Shown: positions 1-7,590 of the stretch, in pieces | Position numbering within the stretch: position 1 is the first letter of the stretch | Layout of the letters: every line of letters begins with the position of its first letter | Origin: Neorhizobium populisoli | GTDB taxonomy: Bacteria; Pseudomonadota; Alphaproteobacteria; Rhizobiales; Rhizobiaceae | Assembly (NCBI RefSeq): GCF_019430945.1 | Contig: NZ_JAHYCB010000005.1 | Span: forward strand, 248,001 to 312,000 | Length of the DNA: 64,000 nucleotides | Direction: 5' to 3' | Translations under genes and position numbers: made by a program | The notes under the pieces: model-generated | The model's input: the letters and a program-made list of their open reading frames with translations, nothing else | The model's database searches: none | Told to the model about the DNA's origin: nothing

Positions 1-126
1 CCGCCGCCGCGAACATTGAGACGGTGAGAGCGCGATCAGTTCCGACAATTCGTTGTTCGTCAGCCGCCCGTCATCCTGCAGATGACTCAGGATTTTCAGG
101 TCAAAACCGTCCAACGCTTCCATCAT
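1..126 (-). CDS. Lrp/AsnC-family transcriptional regulator, N-terminal part (cut by window edge)
   Basis: Reading the minus strand from ATG at 126 gives about 42 codons beginning MMEALDGFDLKILSHLQDDG and continuing with a helix-turn-helix segment ending LSPSQCSRRR. The 'LD..D..IL..LQ.DGR.....LS...LSPSQCSRRR' pattern is characteristic of the Lrp/AsnC DNA-binding domain. The rest, including the ligand-binding RAM domain, lies outside the window. It is divergent from hppD with a gap of about 120 bases, which suggests (inference) that it controls tyrosine/phenylalanine catabolism in response to an amino acid. A second in-frame ATG at 123 is an equally possible start. Confidence 0.85.
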   Translation of the reverse strand, partial: MMEALDGFDLKILSHLQDDGRLTNNELSELIALSPSQCSRRR

Positions 127-248
127 GCATCTCAGCTTTCAAATCTGCACGGATCATGCGCAATCGAAGCAAAAGGCCGTCGAGATTGCAAACACAATGC
201 GTTCAACCTGCATCATTATGGCATGCACCTATTCAGGAGGAGTTTGCC

Positions 249-1364
249 ATGGGTCCTTTCCCGCACGATGCACCGGTTTCCGTGATCAGCGCCGACAATC
301 CGGCCGGTACCGATGGGTTCGAGTTCGTCGAATTCGCCCATCCGGAGTCGCAAAAGCTGGAAGAGCTTTTCACCCGCATGGGCTACAAGCCGGTCGCCAA
401 GCACAAGGTGAAGAACATCACCGTCTGGAGACAGGGCGATATCAACTACATCCTCAACGCCGAACCGGGCAGCCATGCCATGCGCTTTGTCGATGAACAC
501 GGCCCCTGCGCCCCCGCCATGGCCTGGCGCGTGGTTGACGCCAAGCACGCCTTCGACCATGCCGTCGCCAAGGGCGCAGTACCTTATGAAGGAAACGACA
601 AGACGCTCGACGTGCCGGCCATCGTCGGCATTGGCGGCTCGCTTCTCTATTTCATCGAGACGTATGGCGGCAAGGGCTCCGCTTACGAAGCTGAGTTCGA
701 ATGGTTGGGCGCCAAGGACCCGAAGCCTCAGGGCGTCGGCTTCTATTATCTCGACCACCTGACCCACAATGTCTATCGCGGCCAGATGGACAAGTGGTGG
801 GCCTTCTACCGCGAACTCTTCAACTTCAAGCAGATCCACTTCTTCAACATCGACGGCCGCATCACCGGCCTGATGAGCCGGGCGATCACCTCGCCCTGCG
901 GAAAGATCCGCATTCCGCTGAACGAGTCCAAGGACGAGACCAGCCAGATCGAAGAATTCCTGAAGAAGTACAAGGGCGAAGGCATCCAGCACATCGCGGT
1001 CGGTACCGACGGCATCTACGAAGCGACCGACAAGCTCGCCGGCAACAGCCTGAAATTCATGCCTGGCCCACCTGACACCTATTACGAAATGTCCGGCGCC
1101 CGCGTGAACGGCCATGACGAGCCAATCGAGCGGATGAAGAAACACGGTATCCTGATCGATGGCGAAGGCGTCGTCGACGGCGGCATGACCAAGATCCTGC
1201 TGCAGATTTTCTCGAAGACTGTGATCGGCCCGATCTTCTTCGAATTCATCCAGCGCAAGGGCGACGAAGGTTTTGGCGAGGGCAATTTCCGGGCGCTGTT
1301 CGAGTCGATCGAGGAGGATCAGATCCGCCGCGGCGTGCTGAAGCCGCAGGAAGCGGCGGAATAA
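249..1364 (+). CDS. hppD: 4-hydroxyphenylpyruvate dioxygenase
   Basis: 371 residues, the usual size for bacterial HPPD. The enzyme converts 4-hydroxyphenylpyruvate to homogentisate in cytoplasmic tyrosine degradation. The two vicinal-oxygen-chelate halves are recognisable; the C-terminal half carries the expected iron ligands His170 (in LDHLTHNV), His248 (GIQHIAV) and Glu332 (FFEFIQRKG). The frame is open further upstream, but ATG 249 is chosen because AGGAGG lies at 235-240, eight bases before it, and because the N-terminus then matches the family. The gene stands alone, divergent from an Lrp-type regulator, and ends just before a strong hairpin terminator; homogentisate dioxygenase is not in the window. 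Confidence 0.95.
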   Translation: MGPFPHDAPVSVISADNPAGTDGFEFVEFAHPESQKLEELFTRMGYKPVAKHKVKNITVWRQGDINYILNAEPGSHAMRFVDEHGPCAPAMAWRVVDAKHAFDHAVAKGAVPYEGNDKTLDVPAIVGIGGSLLYFIETYGGKGSAYEAEFEWLGAKDPKPQGVGFYYLDHLTHNVYRGQMDKWWAFYRELFNFKQIHFFNIDGRITGLMSRAITSPCGKIRIPLNESKDETSQIEEFLKKYKGEGIQHIAVGTDGIYEATDKLAGNSLKFMPGPPDTYYEMSGARVNGHDEPIERMKKHGILIDGEGVVDGGMTKILLQIFSKTVIGPIFFEFIQRKGDEGFGEGNFRALFESIEEDQIRRGVLKPQEAAE

Positions 1365-1387
1365 GCGGTTCGGCTAGTTCAATACAG

Positions 1388-1420
1388 AAAAGCCCGGCGA
1401 GTAATCGCCGGGCTTTTGTT
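1388..1420 (+). terminator. Rho-independent terminator of hppD
   Basis: A perfect stem of 13 pairs is formed by 1388-1400 (AAAAGCCCGGCGA) and 1405-1417 (TCGCCGGGCTTTT) around a four-base loop. The T-rich 3' arm continues as TTTTGTTTTG. It lies 24 bases after the hppD stop. The A-tract on the 5' arm makes it potentially bidirectional, so it may also stop transcription arriving from the opposite strand. Confidence 0.9.
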
Positions 1421-1444
1421 TTGAGCGCATACAGCCCCGCATTC

Positions 1445-1529
1445 GTCACCCTAGGGCTTGTCCCTAGGATCTAAGCCGGTTCAGCAAATTAAACATGGAT
1501 AGATGCTCGGGAGAGGTCCGAGCATGACG
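1445..1529. repeat. Dispersed intergenic repeat, copy 1
   Basis: This 85-base stretch aligns without gaps to 27033-27117. Best conserved are GGATAGATGCTCGGGA (1497-1512) and GCATGACG at the right end. It contains the internal inverted repeat CCTAGG...CCTAGG at its left and GCTCGG/CCGAGC at its right, so the transcript could fold into two hairpins. It resembles the short intergenic mosaic repeats (RIME-like) known from Rhizobiaceae; that family assignment is inference. It fills the gap between the hppD terminator and the 3' end of the asparaginase gene. Confidence 0.7.
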
Positions 1530-1574
1530 GCGTTTGAAGTTAACGCAGAGGCTCTTATTGGTCCGCTGATCCCC

Positions 1575-2525
1575 TTACGGCTGGATCTGGAAAATCTCGC
1601 CGTGGGTGCCCACAAAGAACTCGCCTTCCGGCGTCACCCAGCCGCGGAACATGCCATCGGTATTATAGGGCGCGGTGATCGAACCATCCGCACCAACGGC
1701 AACAAGTCCCGCACCGATATTGTGCTTCTTCAGGTCTTCCTGAATGACCTTCGCTGCCGCCTTCTCCAGGCTTTCACCAAGATATGAAATGCGGGCGCCA
1801 ACCTCGTGGCCGACCGCATAGCGCATGAAATATTCGCCTTTGCCCGTACCCGAAACCGCACAGGCGCCGTCGCGTGCATAGGTGCCGGCTCCGATGATCG
1901 GCGTATCGCCGATACGACCATCCGGTTTGTTGTTGTAGCCACCGGTGGAGGTCGCGGCCGCCAAGTGCCCTTCGCCGTCCAGCGCGACGGCGCCGACCGT
2001 GCCATGCTTTTCGGATTCGCTTGCCTTGGCCGCCGTGCCGGCTGCCGCATGTGCCTTCATGGCGGCCAGCGCCTTGATGCGGCGCGGCGTCGTGAAATAG
2101 TCGGGTTCGACCATGTCGAGGCCGGCCTTGCGGGCGAACTCGTCCGCCGCAGGACCGCCGAGCAGGATCGCGTCGCCCTTTTCCATGATCTTGCGCGCCG
2201 CCTTGATCGGATTGCGGATGCGGCTCACCAGCGTCACTGCACCGGCCTCCAGTGTCCGGCCGTCCATGATCGAAGCGTCGAGCTCATGCTTGCCGTCGGT
2301 ATTGAGCGCCGCACCATAACCGGCGTTGAAATGCGGCGAATCTTCCATGACGACGACAGCTGCCTGAACCGCATCGAGCGCCGAACCGCCCTTGCTCAAG
2401 ACTTCCCAGCCGGCTTTCAGCGCGCGGCCGAGATCGACCCGCGATGCTGCCCATTCCTCTTCGGTCAAGTCGAGCTTCGCCATGACGCCGCAGCCGCCAT
2501 GGATCGCCAGCGCAATCTTTCCCAT
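1575..2525 (-). CDS. iaaA: Isoaspartyl peptidase / L-asparaginase (plant-type, Ntn hydrolase)
   Basis: 316 residues, typical of the plant-type asparaginase family. The precursor is cleaved autocatalytically before a threonine that becomes the N-terminal nucleophile; here this is Thr176 in HGTVGAVALD. The N-terminal IAIHGG-like start (ALAIHGG) and the FNAGYGAALN and GDTPIIGAGTYA motifs are also present. The enzyme hydrolyses isoaspartyl dipeptides and asparagine. It lies downstream of, and on the same strand as, the MarR-SBP pair but beyond a terminator, so it may form its own unit. Its position beside a peptide-type importer suggests (inference) that it processes an imported peptide or amide. 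Confidence 0.9.
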   Translation of the reverse strand: MGKIALAIHGGCGVMAKLDLTEEEWAASRVDLGRALKAGWEVLSKGGSALDAVQAAVVVMEDSPHFNAGYGAALNTDGKHELDASIMDGRTLEAGAVTLVSRIRNPIKAARKIMEKGDAILLGGPAADEFARKAGLDMVEPDYFTTPRRIKALAAMKAHAAAGTAAKASESEKHGTVGAVALDGEGHLAAATSTGGYNNKPDGRIGDTPIIGAGTYARDGACAVSGTGKGEYFMRYAVGHEVGARISYLGESLEKAAAKVIQEDLKKHNIGAGLVAVGADGSITAPYNTDGMFRGWVTPEGEFFVGTHGEIFQIQP

Positions 2526-2561
2526 CGTCTCTCTCCCTGTATCTTCTCAATATGTTTTCAG

Positions 2562-2587
2562 AAAAAAGGCCGGGCGATTGCCCGGCC
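2562..2587 (-). terminator. Rho-independent terminator after the SBP gene
   Basis: GGCCGGGC (2568-2575) pairs with GCCCGGCC (2580-2587) around a four-base loop; on the minus strand the stem is followed by six U residues (2562-2567). It lies 21 bases after the SBP stop codon and separates that gene from iaaA. Confidence 0.9.
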
Positions 2588-2608
2588 AGTTGGCTGCTGC
2601 TGGGAGGC

Positions 2609-4201
2609 TTATTTCGCCGGGCGAATGTTCATCGCCAGCGTGTCTTCGTCGGAGCGCGGAGTGATGACGATACCCTTCTTCATGCCCCAGGCGGACACGG
2701 TCGAGGCTATCGCCAGGAGCGGACGGTCGGTAGCGACCAGCGCATTGGCATCCATCAGGAACTTCTCGCGCTTCTTGGCGTCCATTTCGACGGCCGCGTC
2801 TTCGATCAGCTTGTCCATGGTCTTGTTGACATAGCCACGCAGGTTGAAGGCGCCGAGCTTGGTCTGCGGATCGTTGGAATGCGCCAACGAAGACAGCGTG
2901 TAGTTCGATTCACCCGTCAGCGTGCCCCAGCCGGACATAGTCATCGAATAATCGCCGCGCGTGTTGGCCGGGAAGAACACGGCGCCCGGCTGGGCGTTGG
3001 CTTCCACCTGAATGCCGACCGCGGTCAGCATCTGGGCGATCGTCGTGCCGACATCCTTGTCGCCCGGCAGGCGGTCGTTGGTGAAGGAGAACGTCACCTT
3101 GAAGCCGTTCGGATAACCGGCTTCAGCCAGCAGCTTCTTCGCCTTGGCCGGATCGGCCTTGGTCGGCTTCACGGCCGGGTTCCAGCCGAAGATGTTCGGC
3201 GTGACGAGCTGCGACTGGACGGCGCCCATGCCTTCCATCGAGATTTCCGTCAGCGTTTCGCGATCGATCGCCAGATCGAAAGCTTCACGCACCTTGGGGT
3301 CGAGGAAGGGGTTCTTCGGCAGCGGCGAGCCGTCCTTGGCGCTGACCTGCGGCGGCTTATCGCGGAAGTCGAAGGCGATGTTGAACAGGTAAACGCTGTC
3401 CGTCTTGGTGATGGTGAGCTTGGAATCCTTTTCCAGCGTCGGAACGTCGGAGGACGGAATGCGAGCGATCAGATCGATCTGGCCGGCCTTCAGCTGAGCG
3501 ACGCGGGCTGCATCGTTCGGGATTTCCTTACGGGTGACCTTGTCCCACGGCTCCTTCTCACCCCAATAGGCGTCATTCTTGGCGAGAACGAGCTGTTCCT
3601 TCGGGGTCCAGGAGACGAACTTGTAAGGGCCGGTGCCGATTGCAGCCTTGCCGGAGTTGAAACCTTCGGCAGCCTTGTCGGCATTGGCGGAGAAATCCTT
3701 CGCCGCAATATGCGAGACGATGAACAGGCGGATGAAGTCGGCCGGCAGGTTCGGCGCCGGACCGTCGGTCTTGATACGGATCGTCAGCGGATCGACGATC
3801 TCGATGCCGCGCACACGACGGACATAGATGGTCGTCGGGTTCGGGCCGGTGACGGCCGGAATGCGCTCGATCGAGAACTTCACGTCTTCCGCCGTGAAAT
3901 CGGAACCGTCATGGAATTTTACGCCCGGACGAAGCTTGAATTCCCAGGTATCCGGCGTGATCGCCGTCCAGCTGGTAGCGAGACCCGGCTCCAGTTCGAG
4001 TTTGTTGCCGGACTTCACCAGCGAGTCATAGATATGCTTGACCGCTTCGGCATGCGTGCCGGCTGCGGTGAAATGCGGATCGACGGAAAGCGGACCGGCG
4101 CGCACGCCGATCGTCAGGTCTGCGGCGAGCGCCATGCCGGACACGCTGGTGGCGAGAGCGGCAGCGAATGCAAATGTACGGAATGCCTTATGGATGGTCA
4201 T
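2609..4201 (-). CDS. Peptide/opine-type ABC transporter substrate-binding protein (SBP_bac_5)
   Basis: 530 residues with an N-terminal signal peptide (hydrophobic AFAAALATSVSGMALA, cleavage expected after ALA near residue 27). The body has the DppA/OppA family layout: 'L..GLA.SW....D.W.F.LR.GVKFHDG..FTAEDV.FS' near residues 73-110, and 'GTGPYKF..W.....' near 215. It would bind the substrate in the periplasm for the permease/ATPase set encoded divergently at 5.7-9.3 kb, which has no SBP of its own. The start codon overlaps the stop of the MarR gene by four bases, so regulator and SBP are co-transcribed and translationally coupled. The substrate cannot be read from sequence. Confidence 0.9.
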   Translation of the reverse strand: MTIHKAFRTFAFAAALATSVSGMALAADLTIGVRAGPLSVDPHFTAAGTHAEAVKHIYDSLVKSGNKLELEPGLATSWTAITPDTWEFKLRPGVKFHDGSDFTAEDVKFSIERIPAVTGPNPTTIYVRRVRGIEIVDPLTIRIKTDGPAPNLPADFIRLFIVSHIAAKDFSANADKAAEGFNSGKAAIGTGPYKFVSWTPKEQLVLAKNDAYWGEKEPWDKVTRKEIPNDAARVAQLKAGQIDLIARIPSSDVPTLEKDSKLTITKTDSVYLFNIAFDFRDKPPQVSAKDGSPLPKNPFLDPKVREAFDLAIDRETLTEISMEGMGAVQSQLVTPNIFGWNPAVKPTKADPAKAKKLLAEAGYPNGFKVTFSFTNDRLPGDKDVGTTIAQMLTAVGIQVEANAQPGAVFFPANTRGDYSMTMSGWGTLTGESNYTLSSLAHSNDPQTKLGAFNLRGYVNKTMDKLIEDAAVEMDAKKREKFLMDANALVATDRPLLAIASTVSAWGMKKGIVITPRSDEDTLAMNIRPAK

Positions 4202-4764
4202 TCTTCGTTCTCCTCTGTGTTTATCATTGGCGGCGAGACAGGTGAATTCACGACGACTTTCGCCAGCAGTTCGGAGAGCATCAGCGTTTCTGCGGGGGTG
4301 AGCCCCGACAGCATGGCTTTCTCACGCTCCACCATCGGCTGCATGGCTGAATCGACGATGCGCTTTCCTTCGTCCGTGATATAAAGGACGAAGCTTCTCA
4401 GGTCCGCCGGGTCGATTTCGCGACGGATGATGTTCTTGTCGATCAGCTTCTGGATCACCCGGCTGATCGTATTCTTGGGAAAGCCCGATGAGGCACTGAT
4501 CGCACTTGCCGTCAGCCCGTCAGACAGGCCGAGCGAATACAGCACCACGAATTCGGGCCGCTGCAGGCCGAATTCCTTTTCGATCCAGCGATAGATCGGC
4601 ACGTTGAATTGCAGCGCCAGGAAATTGATGCGGAAGGAAAGCCAGCAGGGATTTTCCCAAAGCTTGACCGAAACCAGCGCATCGACGGAACCGGCCTCCG
4701 GGGACGTCTTGCCGCCTTGGCGAAGGAGTGCGTCGAAGGTTGAAAGTTCCAGTCGCAAAGTCAT
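4198..4764 (-). CDS. MarR-family transcriptional regulator
   Basis: 188 residues. A winged helix-turn-helix is visible at about residues 70-130, with the segment GFPKNTISRVIQKLIDKNIIRRE followed by the wing DPADLRSFVLYITDEGKRI, which fits the MarR consensus (D.R....L T..G). The first 40 residues extend beyond the core domain. It is the first gene of a two-gene unit with the SBP and is divergent from the creatininase-ABC operon. Two identical 14-bp palindromes just upstream of its start are the likely binding sites, so it probably represses or controls both directions and responds to the transported compound (inference). Confidence 0.88.
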   Translation of the reverse strand: MTLRLELSTFDALLRQGGKTSPEAGSVDALVSVKLWENPCWLSFRINFLALQFNVPIYRWIEKEFGLQRPEFVVLYSLGLSDGLTASAISASSGFPKNTISRVIQKLIDKNIIRREIDPADLRSFVLYITDEGKRIVDSAMQPMVEREKAMLSGLTPAETLMLSELLAKVVVNSPVSPPMINTEENEE

Positions 4765-4793
4765 CTGCCCCCAGAAAACCCGTCACGGATTTT

Positions 4794-4807
4794 GTTCCGT
4801 ATGGAAC
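4794..4807. promoter_or_regulatory. Candidate MarR operator, site 1
   Basis: GTTCCGTATGGAAC: two 5-bp arms GTTCC/GGAAC around a 4-bp centre. It lies 30 bases upstream of the marR start and is identical to site 2 at 4846. It is followed directly by TTGACG, a possible -35 box reading toward the creatininase operon. Assignment to the adjacent MarR protein is inference from position and symmetry. Confidence 0.7.
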
Positions 4808-4845
4808 TTGACGATAGATTAATTGGCTGTCAATCTCCTTTTTTA

Positions 4846-4859
4846 GTTCCGTATGGAAC
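4846..4859. promoter_or_regulatory. Candidate MarR operator, site 2
   Basis: Exact second copy of GTTCCGTATGGAAC. Centre-to-centre distance from site 1 is 52 bp, close to five helical turns, so dimers would sit on the same DNA face and could cooperate. It is about 100 bases upstream of the creatininase start. Confidence 0.7.
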
Positions 4860-4959
4860 GTTGCACTTGACGAACGCAATGCGCGTCAAGGCACATTTTT
4901 TGTGCGCAAGCGCAGGATTTTGGTCGATTTTTGCGCAAGATGCGTGAGTGGGGGATTTT

Positions 4960-5661
4960 ATGAAGATCGCGGACATGAACTGGATCCAGGTCGAGGAACG
5001 GGTGGCCGAAGACGACCGCTGCATTCTGCCGATCGGCAGCGTCGAACAGCACGCTTATCTCAGCCTCGCGACCGACATGATTCTGGCCGAGAAGGTTGCG
5101 CTCGATGCCGCTGAGCCACTTGGCATCCCGGTCTTCCCGGTCGTGCCCTATGGCCTCGCCTCATCCTTCGCGACCTTCCCGGGCACGTTGACGCTGACGC
5201 TTTCGACCTATATCGGCATCATCCGCGACCTGATGGACAGCATCCATCGCTCCGGTTTCCGTCGCATCCTCATCGTCAATGGCCATGGCGGCAACACGCC
5301 GATCACCGCTTTCCTGTCCGAATGGATGAACGCTCATCCGGACGCCTCGGTGAAATTCCACGACTGGTGGCGCGCTCCGAAGACGCTCGCCAAGGTTCAC
5401 GAGATCGACCCGGCCGCCTCGCACGCATCCTGGATGGAAAACTTTCCCTGGACGCGTACCACCGACCAGCGCCAGCCGACGACCTCGAAGCCCAAGGTCG
5501 ATTTCGCCCGCCTCGCGCGTGTCGGAGCTGCCGCAAAGCGGGAAATGCTTGGCGACGGCAATTATCACGGCCTCTACCAGCGTCCGGACGAGGACATGCT
5601 GGCGATCTGGGACGTCGCGGTCACTGAGACCCGCGAGCTTCTCGAAGGCAACTGGCACTAA
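4960..5661 (+). CDS. Creatininase-family amidohydrolase
   Basis: 233 residues from ATG 4960. An upstream GTG at 4948 is in frame, but it would overlap the GGGGG Shine-Dalgarno stretch. Family signatures are clear: 'LPIGSVEQHAYLSLATDMILAE' supplies the metal-binding Glu/His and Asp, and 'RILIVNGHGGNT' the NGHGGN motif. The usual 'GSxEQHGPHLP' has become EQHAYLS, a departure near the active site. Members hydrolyse creatinine, formamides or other cyclic amides using two metal ions in the cytoplasm. As first gene of an import operon it probably acts on the imported compound; the actual substrate is unknown. Confidence 0.85.
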   Translation: MKIADMNWIQVEERVAEDDRCILPIGSVEQHAYLSLATDMILAEKVALDAAEPLGIPVFPVVPYGLASSFATFPGTLTLTLSTYIGIIRDLMDSIHRSGFRRILIVNGHGGNTPITAFLSEWMNAHPDASVKFHDWWRAPKTLAKVHEIDPAASHASWMENFPWTRTTDQRQPTTSKPKVDFARLARVGAAAKREMLGDGNYHGLYQRPDEDMLAIWDVAVTETRELLEGNWH

Positions 5662-5741
5662 TTGCCCGCGCCAAACGCGCAGGCACAAATTCGGCCCGCC
5701 AAGCCCACGCAAGATGGGTAACGGGAGAGAACGGGGAACTT

Positions 5742-6713
5742 ATGTTCGCTTTTATTTTGCAACGCCTCTGGCAGGCGGTCATCGTCGTATTCGCGATGTC
5801 CGCGCTCGTCTTCTGTGGCGTCTATGCGGTGGGCAATCCCATCGACGTGTTGATCTCGCCCGACGCGACGCAGGACATCCGCGCCGCCGTCATCGCCCAA
5901 TACGGCCTCGACCAGCCGCTCTGGCACCAGTATTTCGCGTTTCTCGGACGCCTGTTGCACGGCGATTTCGGCCGCTCGCTGGTCTATAACATGCCGGTCA
6001 GCGAACTGATCCTGTCGCGCCTTCCGGCGACGCTCGAGCTGACGCTGATCGCGGTGATCTTCGCCAGCCTCGTCGGCATTCCGATCGGTATGTATGCGGG
6101 TTACCGGCCGCATAGCATCATCTCGCGCGCCATCATGGCGATTTCGATCCTCGGTTTCTCGGTCCCTACCTTCTGGTTCGGCCTGATGTTGATCATGGTG
6201 TTTGCCGTGCAGTTCGGCATCACGCCGGCCGGCGGTCGCGGCGAGACGGTGAGCCTGTTCGGTGTTGAATTCAGCTTCCTCACTGCAGATGGCTGGGCGC
6301 ATCTCGTCCTGCCGGCCTTGAACCTGTCGCTCTTCAAGTTCTCGTTGATGATACGGCTTGCACGCGCTGGCACCCGCGAACTGATGCTGAGCGACACGGT
6401 GAAATTCGCCCGCGCCGCAGGCCTGTCCGAATTTACGGTGCTCAGCCGCCATGTGCTGCGGCTGATCTCTATTCCGCTCGTCACCGTCTTCGGCCTTGAA
6501 CTTGCCTCGACGCTCGCGTTTGCGGTCGTCACCGAGACGATCTTCTCCTGGCCCGGCCTCGGCAAGCTCATCATTGACAGCATCACCTCGCTCGACCGTC
6601 CGGTCATGGTCGCCTACCTGATGCTGGTCGCCTTCCTGTTCATCGTCATCAACCTCGTGGTTGACCTCACCTATGCGCTGCTCGATCCGCGCTTGAGAAA
6701 AGGACGGGCTTAA
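5742..6713 (+). CDS. Peptide-type ABC transporter permease (DppB/OppB-like)
   Basis: 323 residues with about six membrane helices. It has the family N-terminal pattern (first helix, then 'QYGLDQPLWHQYFAFLGRLLHGDFGRS') and the cytoplasmic EAA loop 'FARAAGLSEFTVLSRHVLRLISIPLVT' that contacts the ATPase. It lies 80 bases after the creatininase gene and one base before the second permease gene (6715). It forms the inner-membrane channel with the DppC-like partner; the matching binding protein is encoded divergently at 2.6-4.2 kb. Confidence 0.92.
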   Translation: MFAFILQRLWQAVIVVFAMSALVFCGVYAVGNPIDVLISPDATQDIRAAVIAQYGLDQPLWHQYFAFLGRLLHGDFGRSLVYNMPVSELILSRLPATLELTLIAVIFASLVGIPIGMYAGYRPHSIISRAIMAISILGFSVPTFWFGLMLIMVFAVQFGITPAGGRGETVSLFGVEFSFLTADGWAHLVLPALNLSLFKFSLMIRLARAGTRELMLSDTVKFARAAGLSEFTVLSRHVLRLISIPLVTVFGLELASTLAFAVVTETIFSWPGLGKLIIDSITSLDRPVMVAYLMLVAFLFIVINLVVDLTYALLDPRLRKGRA

Positions 6714-6714
6714 T

Positions 6715-7590
6715 ATGCGCGACACCCTACTCGGCCGTTTTCTGGAAGAATTCTTCCGCAACAAGGTCGCGACTGCCGCCGCGGCCGTCGTCCTGCTCAT
6801 CGTTCTGACCGCGCTCATCGCCCCGCTGGTGACGCCGCAGGACCCTTACGATCTCACCAGCCTCGTGCTGCGTGATGCCCGCCGTCCGCCGGGCTATATC
6901 GGCACCGGCGGTTACACCCATTGGCTCGGCACGGATTCGCAGGGCCGCGACCTCCTGTCCGCCATCATCTATGGCCTGCGCATCTCGCTGCAGATGGGCG
7001 TCATCGCCGGCGGCATCGCCTTCACCATTGGCGCCATTGTCGGCTGCTCGGCCGCCTATATCGGCGGGCGCTTCGAAGCCCTCGCCATGCGCATCGTCGA
7101 CCTGCAGCTTTCGTTCCCGGCGATCCTGCTGGCTTTCGTCATCGCCGCGATGCTCGGTCAGGGGCGTTACCAGCTGATCATGGCGCTGATCTTCGCCCAA
7201 TATGCCTATTTCGCCCGCACCGCCCATGGAGCGGCCTCGGCGGAACGGCAAAAGGATTATGTGGAGGCGGCACTCTCCATCCCGCTTTCGCCGCTCCGCG
7301 TCGTGCTGAAACACATCCTGCCGAACTCGCTGCCGCCTCTCATCGTCGTCGCGACCGTACAGGTGGCGAGCGCGATCTCGCTCGAAGCCACCCTCTCCTT
7401 CCTCGGCGTCGGCCTGCCGCCGACCGAACCGTCGCTCGGCATGCTGATCGCCAACGGTTTCCAGTATCTGCTGTCCGGTCGCTACTGGATTTCCATCTAT
7501 CCCGGCATCGCGCTGATCATCTTCATCGTCTCGCTGAACCTCGTCGGCGACCAGGTGCGTGACCAGCTCAACCCGAGGCTCCGCCGATGA
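6715..7590 (+). CDS. Peptide-type ABC transporter permease (DppC/OppC-like)
   Basis: 291 residues. The N-terminal helix is followed by the DppC-type 'HWLGTDSQGRDLLSAIIYGLRISL' motif, then five more membrane segments and the EAA loop 'YVEAALSIPLSPLRVVLKHILPNSLPP'. The start follows the DppB-like stop with one intervening base, and the end overlaps the ATPase start by four bases (ATGA), showing tight translational coupling. It pairs with the DppB-like subunit in the inner membrane. Confidence 0.92.
   Translation: MRDTLLGRFLEEFFRNKVATAAAAVVLLIVLTALIAPLVTPQDPYDLTSLVLRDARRPPGYIGTGGYTHWLGTDSQGRDLLSAIIYGLRISLQMGVIAGGIAFTIGAIVGCSAAYIGGRFEALAMRIVDLQLSFPAILLAFVIAAMLGQGRYQLIMALIFAQYAYFARTAHGAASAERQKDYVEAALSIPLSPLRVVLKHILPNSLPPLIVVATVQVASAISLEATLSFLGVGLPPTEPSLGMLIANGFQYLLSGRYWISIYPGIALIIFIVSLNLVGDQVRDQLNPRLRR

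Noticed and set aside
1435..1530. Possible small RNA or riboswitch downstream of hppD because of several inverted repeats
   Set aside because: The same sequence recurs at 27.0 kb in an unrelated setting, so a dispersed repeat explains it better.
2552..4384. Plus-strand open frame of about 600 codons opposite the SBP gene
   Set aside because: Antisense of a recognised SBP with signal peptide; the frame crosses the terminator and the MarR gene, so it is not a gene.
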